A stretch of DNA of 64,000 nt. Source: Bacteroides acidifaciens. Its GTDB lineage: Bacteria > Bacteroidota > Bacteroidia > Bacteroidales > Bacteroidaceae. Below, piece after piece: positions 34,407 to 43,382 of this stretch; positions within the stretch are counted from its first letter, which is position 1; the number at the start of each line of letters is the position of its first letter. The notes beneath the pieces are model-generated. The model was not told the origin of the DNA. It searched no databases and saw only the letters and a program-made list of their open reading frames with translations. The stretch is from positions 992,001 through 1,056,000 of the forward strand of contig NZ_CAEUHO010000001.1 of assembly GCF_903181435.1 (NCBI RefSeq), given 5' to 3'. A program made the translations under genes and the position numbers.

Positions 34407-35519
34407 ATGAGAATATGTATATTGACCCAGCCTCTTCATACTAATTACGGTGGATTGCTTCAAGCTTATGCATTGCAAGTGGTATTGAAGCGGATGGGAC
34501 ATGAGGTATGGACAGAGGATAGAAAATGGAAGCGTCCTTTAATAGTTAAAGTGAAACAGCTGATTGCACGTATGATAAAATATAAAGGGCTTTATTATCC
34601 TACAGATAGGCAAGAGCAGAGCATTGCTCAGAAAACCATTCCATTTATTCGTAAATATATAACGACTACAGAACCTATTTTGTCAAATACAAAAAAAGAG
34701 TTTCATAAGTATCATTTTGATGCTTATATAGTAGGCAGTGATCAAGTTTGGCGTCCTATATATTCTTATTATTTGTCTAATTACTTTTTAGATTTTACAA
34801 TTGGACAGCATGTGAAACGTATAGCTTATGCAGCCTCTTTTGGAACTTCGGATTGGGAGTTTACAGGAAAACAGACTAAGAAATGTGCTGCCTTAGCTAA
34901 GCAATTTGATGCAATTTCAGTCCGCGAAGATTGTGGAGTTTTTTTGTGTAAAAAGTATTTAGGTGTTAATGCTATCCATTTATTGGATCCAACAATGCTT
35001 TTGAATAAAGAAGATTATATTCGTCTGGTAGAACAAGAACGGACTCCAGCTTCTGGGAAGAAATTAATGACGTATGTGCTGGATCAGTCGGAAGAGAAGA
35101 AAGCAATTGTTCAGAAAGTTTCTCAAGCTTTAGGTATTTCTCCAAATGTCGTGATGCCTGCAATGAGTTTTAGCCAGGTAGGAAAAAAATATATTAATCA
35201 GTGTGTGTTTCCTCCTGTAACAGATTGGTTGCGTGGATTTATTGATGCAGAATATGTTATTACGGATTCCTTTCATGGCACCGTTTTTTCGATTCTTTTT
35301 AATAAACCTTTTGTCGTGATGGCGAATAACGCGCGCGGGATGGCCCGGCTTACTTCTCTGCTAAAGAAATTTGAATTGGAAGAACGTTTGGTATATTCGT
35401 TGGAAGATGTAACGGTTAAAATGTTGTATGTCCCGATGAATTTTGAGAAGGCGAATCAAGTTTTGGATATGGAGAGGGAGAAAGCGAAAAGCTTTTTAAC
35501 AGAATCTTTGAATATATAG
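34407..35519 (+). CDS. Polysaccharide pyruvyl transferase family protein
   Basis: The GT-B-like family is recognised by LTQPLHTNYGGLLQAYALQ at the N-terminus, YIVGSDQVWRP in the middle and ITDSFHGTVFSILFNKPFVV near the C-terminus. Members add pyruvate ketals to sugars from PEP, giving the capsule a negative charge, though some homologues act differently. The ATG at 34407 (370 residues, MRICILTQ) is preferred to an upstream one at 34383. It follows the iron-sulfur protein and the two probably work together. Confidence 0.82.
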   Translation: MRICILTQPLHTNYGGLLQAYALQVVLKRMGHEVWTEDRKWKRPLIVKVKQLIARMIKYKGLYYPTDRQEQSIAQKTIPFIRKYITTTEPILSNTKKEFHKYHFDAYIVGSDQVWRPIYSYYLSNYFLDFTIGQHVKRIAYAASFGTSDWEFTGKQTKKCAALAKQFDAISVREDCGVFLCKKYLGVNAIHLLDPTMLLNKEDYIRLVEQERTPASGKKLMTYVLDQSEEKKAIVQKVSQALGISPNVVMPAMSFSQVGKKYINQCVFPPVTDWLRGFIDAEYVITDSFHGTVFSILFNKPFVVMANNARGMARLTSLLKKFELEERLVYSLEDVTVKMLYVPMNFEKANQVLDMEREKAKSFLTESLNI

Positions 35520-35530
35520 ACTGAATTTTT

Positions 35531-36517
35531 ATGGATTTACCGATAAGTGTCATTGTTCCTGTCTATAATGTTGCCCCTTTTTTAAGGAAGTGTATTGATT
35601 GTATAATAGTACAGTCTTTTAAGGATTTTGAGTTATTGTTGATTGATGATGGTAGCCATGACGAGAGTGTTAATATTTGTGACGAATATGCATTAAAGGA
35701 TGGTCGTATTCACGTAGTTCACCAGATTAATGCAGGAGTCACTGCTGCGAGAAGAAAGGGAGTAGAAATGGCAAGGGGCAATTGGCTTTGCTTTGTAGAC
35801 GGTGATGATATGTTGCCTAAAGATGCTTTATTGGATTTATATAATAATGGAGCGGAGGGTGTAGATATCGTTATAGGGAATCAAATTCATATGGTAGATG
35901 AACAGGGTAATAATGTTCGTAAAATCTGTACACAAAGTTCATCGGACGATTGGAGTAATATTGATTTCTTAAAAGCTCTGCTGGAAGGTAAAACTCCTCT
36001 GTCTGTATGTGGAAAACTTTATCGTAGGAATTTATTTGATTCTTTAGTATTCGACTTACCAAAGTCAATACCTTATGGTGAAGACTATATAATGAATGTC
36101 CGGTTGGCAGTCAAAGTACAAAAAGTAAGAGCTATTGATAGACATGTGTATAATTATGTGCAACATAAAAATAGTTGTATGCATACTTTTCAGAATACAT
36201 GGGAATATGCCAAAAAAATGAATGATTTTCTATTACAACCAATAAAGGCACATGGCTTAGAAGAAGTATGCAAGAAAAGTATTTTTTATGCGCATATTCA
36301 TATGTTATTGGAAGTTCTGATTGATAATGATCCCGGATTATTTAAGAAAGATTCTTTTTTCGTAGAGATAAAAGAGTATGCTAAAACAATAAAATTGAGT
36401 TTAAGAGAGTGGATGGTTTTGAAAATGGTTGCTTGTCCTTTCCGGTTGAGATGTTTTGTTATAGAGGTGGCGAGGAAGCTGAGCAGGTTATTCCGTAAGC
36501 TGTTTTGGTGGGTATGA
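35531..36517 (+). CDS. Glycosyltransferase family 2
   Basis: A 328-residue GT-A enzyme. VIVPVYNVAPFL, LLIDDGSHDES and CFVDGDDM give the nucleotide-binding and DxD motifs; PYGEDYIMNVRL matches the ED motif of the catalytic base region. A basic C-terminus (RKLSRLFRKLFWWV) may bind the membrane. Donor sugar unknown. Confidence 0.88.
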   Translation: MDLPISVIVPVYNVAPFLRKCIDCIIVQSFKDFELLLIDDGSHDESVNICDEYALKDGRIHVVHQINAGVTAARRKGVEMARGNWLCFVDGDDMLPKDALLDLYNNGAEGVDIVIGNQIHMVDEQGNNVRKICTQSSSDDWSNIDFLKALLEGKTPLSVCGKLYRRNLFDSLVFDLPKSIPYGEDYIMNVRLAVKVQKVRAIDRHVYNYVQHKNSCMHTFQNTWEYAKKMNDFLLQPIKAHGLEEVCKKSIFYAHIHMLLEVLIDNDPGLFKKDSFFVEIKEYAKTIKLSLREWMVLKMVACPFRLRCFVIEVARKLSRLFRKLFWWV

Positions 36518-36520
36518 TTA

Positions 36521-37708
36521 ATGTGTGTGTGGTGTATGATTGGTAATGTCATTCCATTTATATTATTTATATTGTTTTTTTATGTATTGTCATTCATTGA
36601 TGTTTTTTCTCTCAAGGTGGCTGATGATATTAAAAACTTACTTCTTCTTTTTTCTTTATGTTTGCTTATTATATTTGCTGGAGGAAGATGGAGTTCTTTA
36701 GAAGTAGGATATGATGTGGGTATATTCGACTATGGTACCTATAAAAATATATATAACTCTCCATTGAATATTTTTAGTTTTTTCTCGGATTATAAAGAGG
36801 CTGGTTGGGAGATTAGAGGACAAGAAATAGGCTATGTGTTTTATTCATCATTGTGCTATCATTTATTGGGAAGTAATTTTAACCTCTATTTGTTGTTTAC
36901 TAATTTACTATTAATAGGGTTGTTTTATAAGAGCTTGAAATACAATGAAATAAGGATCGGATTGTTTTTTATATTGTTTTTTTTCGCAGCACGTTTATAT
37001 TTGCAATATAATTTTATTCTTCTACGACAGGCTATAGCTATGACTATAGTATGGGTGTGGGCATTTCCTTTTCTTTTGAAAGAAGAAAAATTAAAATTTT
37101 GCTTCTTTGTTTGTTTGGCTACAGCCTTTCATTATACTGCATTAATTGCTTTGTTGGCATTAGTAATGAATCGTAATCTGAACATAAAATATATTATTAT
37201 TGCTATTTGTTTTTTCTTTATTTTAAGTACAACTGAAGTTATAGATAAAATCATCTTATTAGTAATAGAAAAAGGTTTGTCTGTATTGGGTTCATCTGAG
37301 GGGATTGGAGAGAAATTATCTAAATATTTGCTGGAGAGCGAGGATGGTGAATTTAGAGGACTAAATATGTTGACATTTATTGAGGCTGTTCCTTTTGTAT
37401 ATATTGTGAGAAGATATAGAAATATTCTTTATGGTTCATTCATTGGAAGGTTTTATTCTAATATGTTCTATATATTTCTTCTTTTATTAGTTATTACAAT
37501 GAACTTTGGCTTTTTGACTAGAATGTGCCAATATTTTATTTTCTCTTATTTCTTTTTATTCTCTTTTTTTATTAAAAACGTGAGTTCTGTTTCTGAGCGA
37601 AAAGGAATGCTATTTCTTTTTTCTAATTATCTATTAATATATTCTTTACGTTATATTTTTATTTGGTTTTATTCTACTGAATATTCATTTTTTCTATTTA
37701 AAATATAA
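36521..37708 (+). CDS. EpsG-family capsule polymerase (Wzy-like)
   Basis: This is a 395-residue membrane protein with about 10 hydrophobic segments. GYDVGIFDYGTYKNIY in an early loop, RQAIAMTIVWVWAF and AFHYTALIALLAL match EpsG/Wzy polymerases, which join repeat units in the periplasm. Translation may start at 36536 (MIGNVIPFI) instead of 36521. It is one of the most AT-rich genes of the window. Only one such gene is present in the locus. Confidence 0.8.
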   Translation: MCVWCMIGNVIPFILFILFFYVLSFIDVFSLKVADDIKNLLLLFSLCLLIIFAGGRWSSLEVGYDVGIFDYGTYKNIYNSPLNIFSFFSDYKEAGWEIRGQEIGYVFYSSLCYHLLGSNFNLYLLFTNLLLIGLFYKSLKYNEIRIGLFFILFFFAARLYLQYNFILLRQAIAMTIVWVWAFPFLLKEEKLKFCFFVCLATAFHYTALIALLALVMNRNLNIKYIIIAICFFFILSTTEVIDKIILLVIEKGLSVLGSSEGIGEKLSKYLLESEDGEFRGLNMLTFIEAVPFVYIVRRYRNILYGSFIGRFYSNMFYIFLLLLVITMNFGFLTRMCQYFIFSYFFLFSFFIKNVSSVSERKGMLFLFSNYLLIYSLRYIFIWFYSTEYSFFLFKI

Positions 37709-38755
37709 ATGAAAATTGCCTATATTCTTCCCTCTTTAAGGAATCAGGGGCCAGTAATAGTAGTAAAAAATATAGTGGATTATTTGGTGGAGTGGGGCGT
37801 TGAGGTAGATGTCTTTTATTTTGATGATTTTCCGTCTGCCATGTATTTCAACTGTCCTGTGAAAAAAATATCAATGAAAACCTGTATTGATTTTGAACAG
37901 TATGATATTGTTCATAGTCATTGTTTACGTCCTGATATGTATGTTGCTAAATGGAAGAAAAAACTTAATAGGGCAAAATTGGTGTCTACTCTTCATCAAG
38001 ATACTTATCGAAGTTTTCGGTACCAATACAATTTTGTTCTATCATATCTGTTTACAAAATATTGGTGCTTTATACAGTCTAAATTTGATGCGATAGTAAG
38101 TATATCAGAACAATTAAGAGAAACATATGAAGGTTGTATAAGAGCTCCGATAACTACAATTTATAATGGCTGTGTAATTAATATGGATGGAGAAGGAGAT
38201 AACGAAATTATAAGAAGTATATTGGAAGTGAAAAAAGAATATAAGATATTAGGCACATATGCCTTTGTTACTTCTAGGAAAGGGTTGGAACAAGTAATTA
38301 AAGTATTGCCATATTTGCAAGAATATGTATTTATTATAATTGGTGAAGGGCCCAATATAAAAGAGTTAAAGTTGTTGTCTCAAAAATTGCATATATCTGA
38401 TCGGGTTTTATTTTTCTCTTATCAGAAGAATCCGTGTAATTATCTACCTTATTTTGATGTATATGTTATGCCTTCATATTCAGAAGGATTTGGATTAGCA
38501 ATGGTAGAGGCTGCTTTGGCTAAAAGAGCAATAGTTTGTTCGGATATACCTTCTTTTCATGAGATATTTCGAGATAATGAGGTGTGTTTCTTTACATTGA
38601 AAGATGTAAGGTCTCTAAAAAAGGCCATTGTAAACGCTTATGAAAATAGAAATATCATGGGGGAACTGGCTTATGAACGAGCTTATAATCATTTTACTAC
38701 TCAAAAAATGGCGGAGAATCATTTGGGCTATTATCAAAAACTTTTGAGGACATAA
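37709..38755 (+). CDS. Glycosyltransferase family 4
   Basis: A GT-B enzyme of 348 residues. The C-terminal half has the donor-binding block SYSEGFGLAMVEAALAKRAIV with the E-x7-E motif, and IIGEGPNIKEL. The N-terminus ILPSLRNQGPVIVV lacks the usual GGxE loop but is otherwise typical. Its ATG directly follows the polymerase stop. Confidence 0.88.
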   Translation: MKIAYILPSLRNQGPVIVVKNIVDYLVEWGVEVDVFYFDDFPSAMYFNCPVKKISMKTCIDFEQYDIVHSHCLRPDMYVAKWKKKLNRAKLVSTLHQDTYRSFRYQYNFVLSYLFTKYWCFIQSKFDAIVSISEQLRETYEGCIRAPITTIYNGCVINMDGEGDNEIIRSILEVKKEYKILGTYAFVTSRKGLEQVIKVLPYLQEYVFIIIGEGPNIKELKLLSQKLHISDRVLFFSYQKNPCNYLPYFDVYVMPSYSEGFGLAMVEAALAKRAIVCSDIPSFHEIFRDNEVCFFTLKDVRSLKKAIVNAYENRNIMGELAYERAYNHFTTQKMAENHLGYYQKLLRT

Positions 38756-38921
38756 ATGATTTATTCCAGTCTTGAATTAGAATGTGGAGTTCTCTTTTTT
38801 CTTTTATAGAATGAGGTATTTATACTTTAAGGTTTATTGTATGCATCTATTGATGTATTAAAAAAACTATTAGATGTTTTTTGTGATTGGATATATAATT
38901 GGAATATAATATTAGTAGTAG

Positions 38922-39752
38922 ATGATTACAGCTTCAATAGTTTCTTACCATCATCATCCACGGGAGATAAGGAAAATTATGGACTGCGTTTTGGCGGCAC
39001 CGGTTGATAAACTTTTTATCATTGATCATTCGTCAAATGACCGATTACGTGAGTTGGAAAGAGTTTCTAAGAGAGTACGTTATATTCACAGCATTAATCG
39101 TGGATATGGTGCGGGACATAATATTGCTATTCGTGAAGCAATAGAATTAGGAGCAACTTATCATGTGGTGGTGAATCCTGATATATATTTTGAGAATGGA
39201 GTATTGGAAAGATTAGGTGAGTATATGGATAAGAATAAAGATGTTGGACAGATTATGCCTAAGGTATATTATCCGAATGGAGATTTGCAATGCTTATGTA
39301 AATTGATACCTACTCCCTTGGATTTGATTTTTAAGCGTTTCTTGCCATACTTCATAATAAAAAAGCGAGTCAATAAGTTTCAGTTGCGTTTTACTGGTTA
39401 TGATAAGATTATGAATGTGCCATATTTATCAGGATGTTTTATGTTTTTTAGAATATCTGTTTTGCAAGAAATTGGCTTGTTTGACGAGCGTTTCTTTATG
39501 TATCCGGAAGATATAGATATAACTCGTCGTATTCATGAAAAGTATAAAACGATTTTCTTTCCAGATGTATTTATTATTCATGCTCATGCGGCAGCTTCAA
39601 GGACAAATCTTAAGATGCTGAAAGTTCATATTCTAAATATGATTAAATATTTTAATAAATGGGGATGGTATTTCGACTCTAGAAGAAAGATAATCAATAA
39701 AAAAGTTTTGAAAGATTTGGAAGATATGAATAATGATAATAACAATTTATAG
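38922..39752 (+). CDS. Glycosyltransferase family 2 (rhamnosyltransferase-like)
   Basis: A short GT2 of 276 residues. VVNPDIYFENG carries the DxD-like metal motif, IDHSSNDRLREL the N-terminal site, and RGYGAGHNIAI plus LFDERFFMYPEDIDITRRIH are features of rhamnosyltransferase-type GT2 enzymes. It lies after a 166-base gap with no gene, the longest gap inside the operon. Confidence 0.85.
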   Translation: MITASIVSYHHHPREIRKIMDCVLAAPVDKLFIIDHSSNDRLRELERVSKRVRYIHSINRGYGAGHNIAIREAIELGATYHVVVNPDIYFENGVLERLGEYMDKNKDVGQIMPKVYYPNGDLQCLCKLIPTPLDLIFKRFLPYFIIKKRVNKFQLRFTGYDKIMNVPYLSGCFMFFRISVLQEIGLFDERFFMYPEDIDITRRIHEKYKTIFFPDVFIIHAHAAASRTNLKMLKVHILNMIKYFNKWGWYFDSRRKIINKKVLKDLEDMNNDNNNL

Positions 39753-39804
39753 GCTGCTTGAAACAGTAAACAAATATTAATAATCAAATTCTTTTCAGAT
39801 AATT

Positions 39805-40431
39805 ATGGGGTATAATGAGGAATTCATTCCGGACGGAATGAATGCTTTTGAGCGCAATGTAAAGCGGATTTGGGATTGTACAGTTGCGATGTTTTTAATG
39901 ATCGTTTTTTCTCCGCTATTTTTGATTTGCTATATAGCCGTGAAACATGAAGATGGCGGCCCGGCTATATTTAAGCAAGAACGTATCGGACGTTTCGGAC
40001 GACCATTTAACATCTATAAGTTCCGCAGTATGAGATTGGATGCAGAGTCGGCAGGTCCCCGGCTTTATGCTGGTGGTAGAGATGCGCGGTTGACTAAAGT
40101 CGGAAAGTTCTTGCGGGAACATCATTTGGATGAATTACCGCAGTTATGGAATGTTTTCTGTGGGGATATGGCTTTTATAGGGCCTCGACCGGAACGGAAG
40201 TTTTATATTGATCAGATAATAAGGCATGATCCACGTTATCAGTTCTTGTATCAGATTCGTCCGGGGGTGACTTCTTATGCTACTTTGCATAATGGTTATA
40301 CGGATACAATGGATAAGATGTTGCGTCGCTTGCGTTATGACTTGTTCTATCTGCAACATCGTTCCTGGTGGTTTGATTTAAAAATACTGGTGAAGACTTT
40401 CTTGAATATCTGTTTTGGTAAGAAGTTCTAA
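39805..40431 (+). CDS. Initiating phosphoglycosyl transferase (PglC/WcaJ catalytic-domain type)
   Basis: It transfers a sugar phosphate from a UDP-sugar to undecaprenyl phosphate, beginning the capsule unit. At 208 residues it is only the C-terminal catalytic module. One membrane helix (~28-47, TVAMFLMIVFSPLFLICYI) is followed by KFRSMR, LREHHLDELPQLWNV, IGPRPE and a RPGVTSYATL block. The catalytic Asp-Glu pair lies in LDELPQ. It is the last gene of the capsule operon, although its product acts first. Confidence 0.9.
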   Translation: MGYNEEFIPDGMNAFERNVKRIWDCTVAMFLMIVFSPLFLICYIAVKHEDGGPAIFKQERIGRFGRPFNIYKFRSMRLDAESAGPRLYAGGRDARLTKVGKFLREHHLDELPQLWNVFCGDMAFIGPRPERKFYIDQIIRHDPRYQFLYQIRPGVTSYATLHNGYTDTMDKMLRRLRYDLFYLQHRSWWFDLKILVKTFLNICFGKKF

Positions 40432-40522
40432 AAAGTACAGGACAATTAGGTAAATAAAAGTGGTATAAAATATAATGTTGAGATGTAATTATAACTAAGA
40501 GTGTTTGTATGTGAGATGAAAA

Positions 40523-40689
40523 AATGTAGGTCCCTAGCTTCATGCTGTAACAAGCATGATTCTCCTACATTGTGAATTGGAAAGGTACGACGGTATATTT
40601 CTAATTCGCGCCCTGTCATCGGAGGTTAAAGCCGATGTGAATTTCCCGCTATATCAACGGTCTGTGAAGATAGTTGATATATTTTTTTT
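40523..40689 (+). ncRNA. Structured 3' region of the capsule operon, candidate small RNA
   Basis: Four helices occur in order: AATGTAGG/CCTACATT (40523-40530 / 40564-40571) enclosing CATGCT/AGCATG (40541-40546 / 40553-40558), then CATCGG/CCGATG (40617-40622 / 40632-40637), then the terminator hairpin. There is no reading frame. No good promoter was seen upstream, so it is more likely a processed 3' UTR than an independent transcript. Confidence 0.4.
40650..40689 (+). terminator. Terminator of the capsule operon
   Basis: Nine-base arms (40650-40658 / 40673-40681, TATATCAAC and complement) are followed by eight T. It lies about 220 bases after the last capsule gene. Confidence 0.85.
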
Positions 40690-40725
40690 ATACCCCTGCT
40701 GTTTGGGATAATAATGAATGCATTC

Positions 40726-40757
40726 TTTGGCTATTGGGTCGGATTTTTGTATCTTTA
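40726..40757 (+). promoter_or_regulatory. Promoter of the DUF4248 gene
   Basis: TTTG (40726-40729), a 20-base spacer and TATCTTTA (40750-40757, 7/8) precede the ATG at 40785 by 27 bases. Confidence 0.55.
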
Positions 40758-40784
40758 TAGCTGTAAATCAATTATAAAGGAACG

Positions 40785-41018
40785 ATGGAACGTCCTGATT
40801 TTATAGTGAAATGTTATAATAAACAAGAGTTGGAGCAAATGTATTTTCCGGATTTAACTGTGCGGGCTTCGGTCAATAAATTACGCCGCTGGATGCGGAA
40901 GTGCAAGCCGTTGATGGATGAAATACTGGCTACTGATTTTCACCCGAAGACAAAAGCATTCTCAGTGAGAGAGGTGCGGCTTATCACTTATTATTTAGGG
41001 AAGCTGGGGGATTTATGA
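40785..41018 (+). CDS. DUF4248 small protein
   Basis: A 77-residue basic protein (IVKCYNKQELEQMYFPDLTVRASVNKLRRWM...SVREVRLITYYLGKL). I recognise it as DUF4248, a family often found downstream of Bacteroides capsule loci. It may be a helix-turn-helix-like DNA binder, judging from the basic helical content and the SVREVRLI segment, but no function is established. It has its own promoter. Confidence 0.75.
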   Translation: MERPDFIVKCYNKQELEQMYFPDLTVRASVNKLRRWMRKCKPLMDEILATDFHPKTKAFSVREVRLITYYLGKLGDL

Positions 41019-41363
41019 AAAATGTAGTTTGTATGCTTGTTTATCAGAATAATAATGTTTCCCTTTGTAAATCATAATTTATGAAAGTCTTTATAGGTAA
41101 AAAAGATGTTCGTGCATCCATTGAGGATACACGACGCATGCCATAGCCTGATTTATCAGTATGTACGGTTAATCCGGTGCATATTGAAATATATTAATTT
41201 GAGAGTTTTGATAGATGAGCTGTTGAAACAGATAAAGGTGGCGTTGACTTCCCACTGTGATTTGGTGATTGCCACAGTCCCGCATAGTCCGCACGGAGCC
41301 GGACAGCCGGAAAAGTGGGAAGTGATAATGCAATGGGATGGTGTAATTTTGTGAATGATTCGT
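41019..41363 (+). pseudogene. Possible degraded gene downstream of DUF4248
   Basis: An ATG at 41081 opens a 21-codon frame (MKVFIGKKDVRASIEDTRRMP) that stops at about 41146. An overlapping frame from 41106 to 41354 (82 codons) ends in GAGQPEKWEVIMQWDGVIL. Neither resembles a family I know. The overlapping broken frames suggest a decayed gene; a short real protein cannot be excluded. Confidence 0.25.
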
Positions 41364-41393
41364 TTTGCGGGTGACTTTTTTTCACTATCTTTG
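41364..41393 (+). promoter_or_regulatory. Promoter of ridA
   Basis: TTTG (41364-41367), an 18-base spacer and an exact TATCTTTG (41386-41393) lie 32 bases before the ridA ATG. Confidence 0.6.
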
Positions 41394-41424
41394 AAAGTCA
41401 GTAAAACAGAAAATAAAAATAAAT

Positions 41425-41799
41425 ATGAAAAAAGTAATTTGTAGTGAGAAAGCACCCGGAGCTATCGGACCTTACAGTCAGGCGATAGAAGCTAATGGAA
41501 TGGTATTTGTGTCAGGTCAGTTACCTATTGATGCTGCTACGGGAGAGATGGCGGAAGGGATAGAAGGACAGGCGCGCCAGTCGTTGGAGAATATCAAACA
41601 CATTCTTGAAGAAGCAGGATTGACAATGGCTGACATTGTCAAAACTACTGTATTTCTTCAGGATATGTCCCTCTTTGCAGGGATGAATGGCGTGTATGCC
41701 ACCTATTTTGACGGAGCTTTTCCGGCACGCTCGGCATTTGCCGTAAAAGCTCTGCCAAAGGATGCGTTAGTAGAGATTGAGTGTATCGCGGTTCGCTAA
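41425..41799 (+). CDS. ridA: RidA-family enamine/imine deaminase
   Basis: It hydrolyses reactive 2-aminoacrylate and related enamines made by PLP enzymes. The 124-residue sequence contains AIGPYSQAIEANGMVFVSGQLP, LENIKHILEEAG and the active-site Arg in ARSAFAVKALPKDALVEIECIAV. Its last 33 bases overlap the 3' end of the convergent folC gene. Confidence 0.93.
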   Translation: MKKVICSEKAPGAIGPYSQAIEANGMVFVSGQLPIDAATGEMAEGIEGQARQSLENIKHILEEAGLTMADIVKTTVFLQDMSLFAGMNGVYATYFDGAFPARSAFAVKALPKDALVEIECIAVR

Positions 41800-43248
41800 C
41801 AAGTCTGCGACAATGAAATTGCTGCCTCCCACGAAGATAAGGTCTTTTGGGGGGCAGTTCTTTTTCGCTGCCTGTACGGCATCCACCACAGTAGGGTAGG
41901 CAGTTCCTTTCAATCCGGCTTGTTCTGCCAGTTCCATCAATTCATTTTCCGGCAGCGCACGTTTCACGCTAGCTTTGGTGAAGTAGTAAGTGGCATCTTT
42001 CGGCAACACTTGCAGGACACCCTTGATATCTTTGTCATTGACCATGCCGAATACGAAATGAATCTCCTGACCGAAAGTTTTGCGGATAGCATTGAGTTGT
42101 ACGTGGATATATTCGATTCCGTCGATGTTATGTCCCGTGTCACAGATAATGTCCGGATAGCTGTGTACTTTCTGCCAACGCCCCATCAGACCGGTGAGTT
42201 GACATACGTTTGCAAAACCGTCGAAGTAGTTCTGGGGCTTGATGTTGTAGTTCAATTTGGTCAGTACCGCAAGAGCTTTTAGAATGGTGAACATGTTTTC
42301 GAATTGGTAAGCTCCGCTCAACTCTGTGAAAAGTCCGAAGGGAAACATATCATTGTTGATTCTGATAGCGTCTTTTCTCTTGTCAAGTATCTGGTCTATC
42401 GCACGTATGCTGTTTGATATGTCCGGCACGAGCAATGCTTGCTGCATCTGTTCTTCTGACTTTTCTTCTATTGCTTCGATTAATGAGGATAAGGTCTGAA
42501 TTATTTCGTCCGTCTTTTCCCTTATTTCCTGCAACCTTGAATAAGGAAGTATCTCCATGTTCCATTCGCGCGAATTTTCACGGGCATATTCGATGGGCGC
42601 ATTCATTTCTTTGGCTTTCATGGTGAACAAACGTTTCACCGCCCCTTTGGCTCTGCCGATAACTACCGGGACTCCTTCCTTGATGATGCCAGCTTTCTCT
42701 TTGGCAATCTTTGTCAGCGTGTCGCCCAGATATTGGGTATGGTCGAAACTGATATTGGTGATGACGCACAAATCCGGATGGATGATATTCGTACAGTCCA
42801 GGCGTCCGCCCATACCTACTTCGATAACCGCCACGTCTACTTTTTGGTCGGCAAAATAACGGAATGCCATAGCAGTGGTCAGTTCGAAGAAAGAAGGGTG
42901 CAGCGGTTCGAAGAAAGCGCGGTGTTCTTCCACGAAATTGACTACATACTCTTCCGGCACCATCTCACCGTTGATGCGGATGCGTTCGCGAAAATCAATC
43001 AGGTGAGGAGAGGTGAATAATCCGACCCGGTAGCCGGCACTCTGCAATACCGCCGCGATAGTATGTGAGCAAGAACCTTTTCCGTTCGTTCCTGCGATAT
43101 GTATCGTCTTGAATTGTTGATGCGGATGCCCGAAATGTTCGTCCAATTTGTGTGTAGTCTCTAATCCCGGCTTATATGCTTTGCTTCCTATTTGCTGAAA
43201 CATAGGCACACTTTCATATAAGTACTTTAAAGTGTTCTGATAATCCAT
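41767..43248 (-). CDS. folC: Dihydrofolate synthase / folylpolyglutamate synthase
   Basis: A Mur-ligase-like enzyme that adds glutamate to dihydropteroate and folates. HIAGTNGKGSCSH (P-loop), FTSPHLIDFRERI, GMGGRLDCTN and FDHTQYLGDT (metal/ATP loops) are present in the first 200 residues. It is 493 residues, about 60 longer than usual; the extra is a charged helical insert near residues 215-275 (REKTDEIIQTLSSLIEAIEEKSEEQ). Its 3' end overlaps ridA on the other strand. Confidence 0.92.
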   Translation of the reverse strand: MDYQNTLKYLYESVPMFQQIGSKAYKPGLETTHKLDEHFGHPHQQFKTIHIAGTNGKGSCSHTIAAVLQSAGYRVGLFTSPHLIDFRERIRINGEMVPEEYVVNFVEEHRAFFEPLHPSFFELTTAMAFRYFADQKVDVAVIEVGMGGRLDCTNIIHPDLCVITNISFDHTQYLGDTLTKIAKEKAGIIKEGVPVVIGRAKGAVKRLFTMKAKEMNAPIEYARENSREWNMEILPYSRLQEIREKTDEIIQTLSSLIEAIEEKSEEQMQQALLVPDISNSIRAIDQILDKRKDAIRINNDMFPFGLFTELSGAYQFENMFTILKALAVLTKLNYNIKPQNYFDGFANVCQLTGLMGRWQKVHSYPDIICDTGHNIDGIEYIHVQLNAIRKTFGQEIHFVFGMVNDKDIKGVLQVLPKDATYYFTKASVKRALPENELMELAEQAGLKGTAYPTVVDAVQAAKKNCPPKDLIFVGGSNFIVADLLANRDTLNLY

Positions 43249-43382
43249 GTTTTATAAAATTTAACTCCGGGCAATCTTTATTGCCCGTTAATTTGTTTAT
43301 CTTTAGAACCGTCAACTTAACCATAAATGTGCGTGGTTGGCGATTTGAGATTGCAAATATCAACATTTAAATCAAAGAAATC

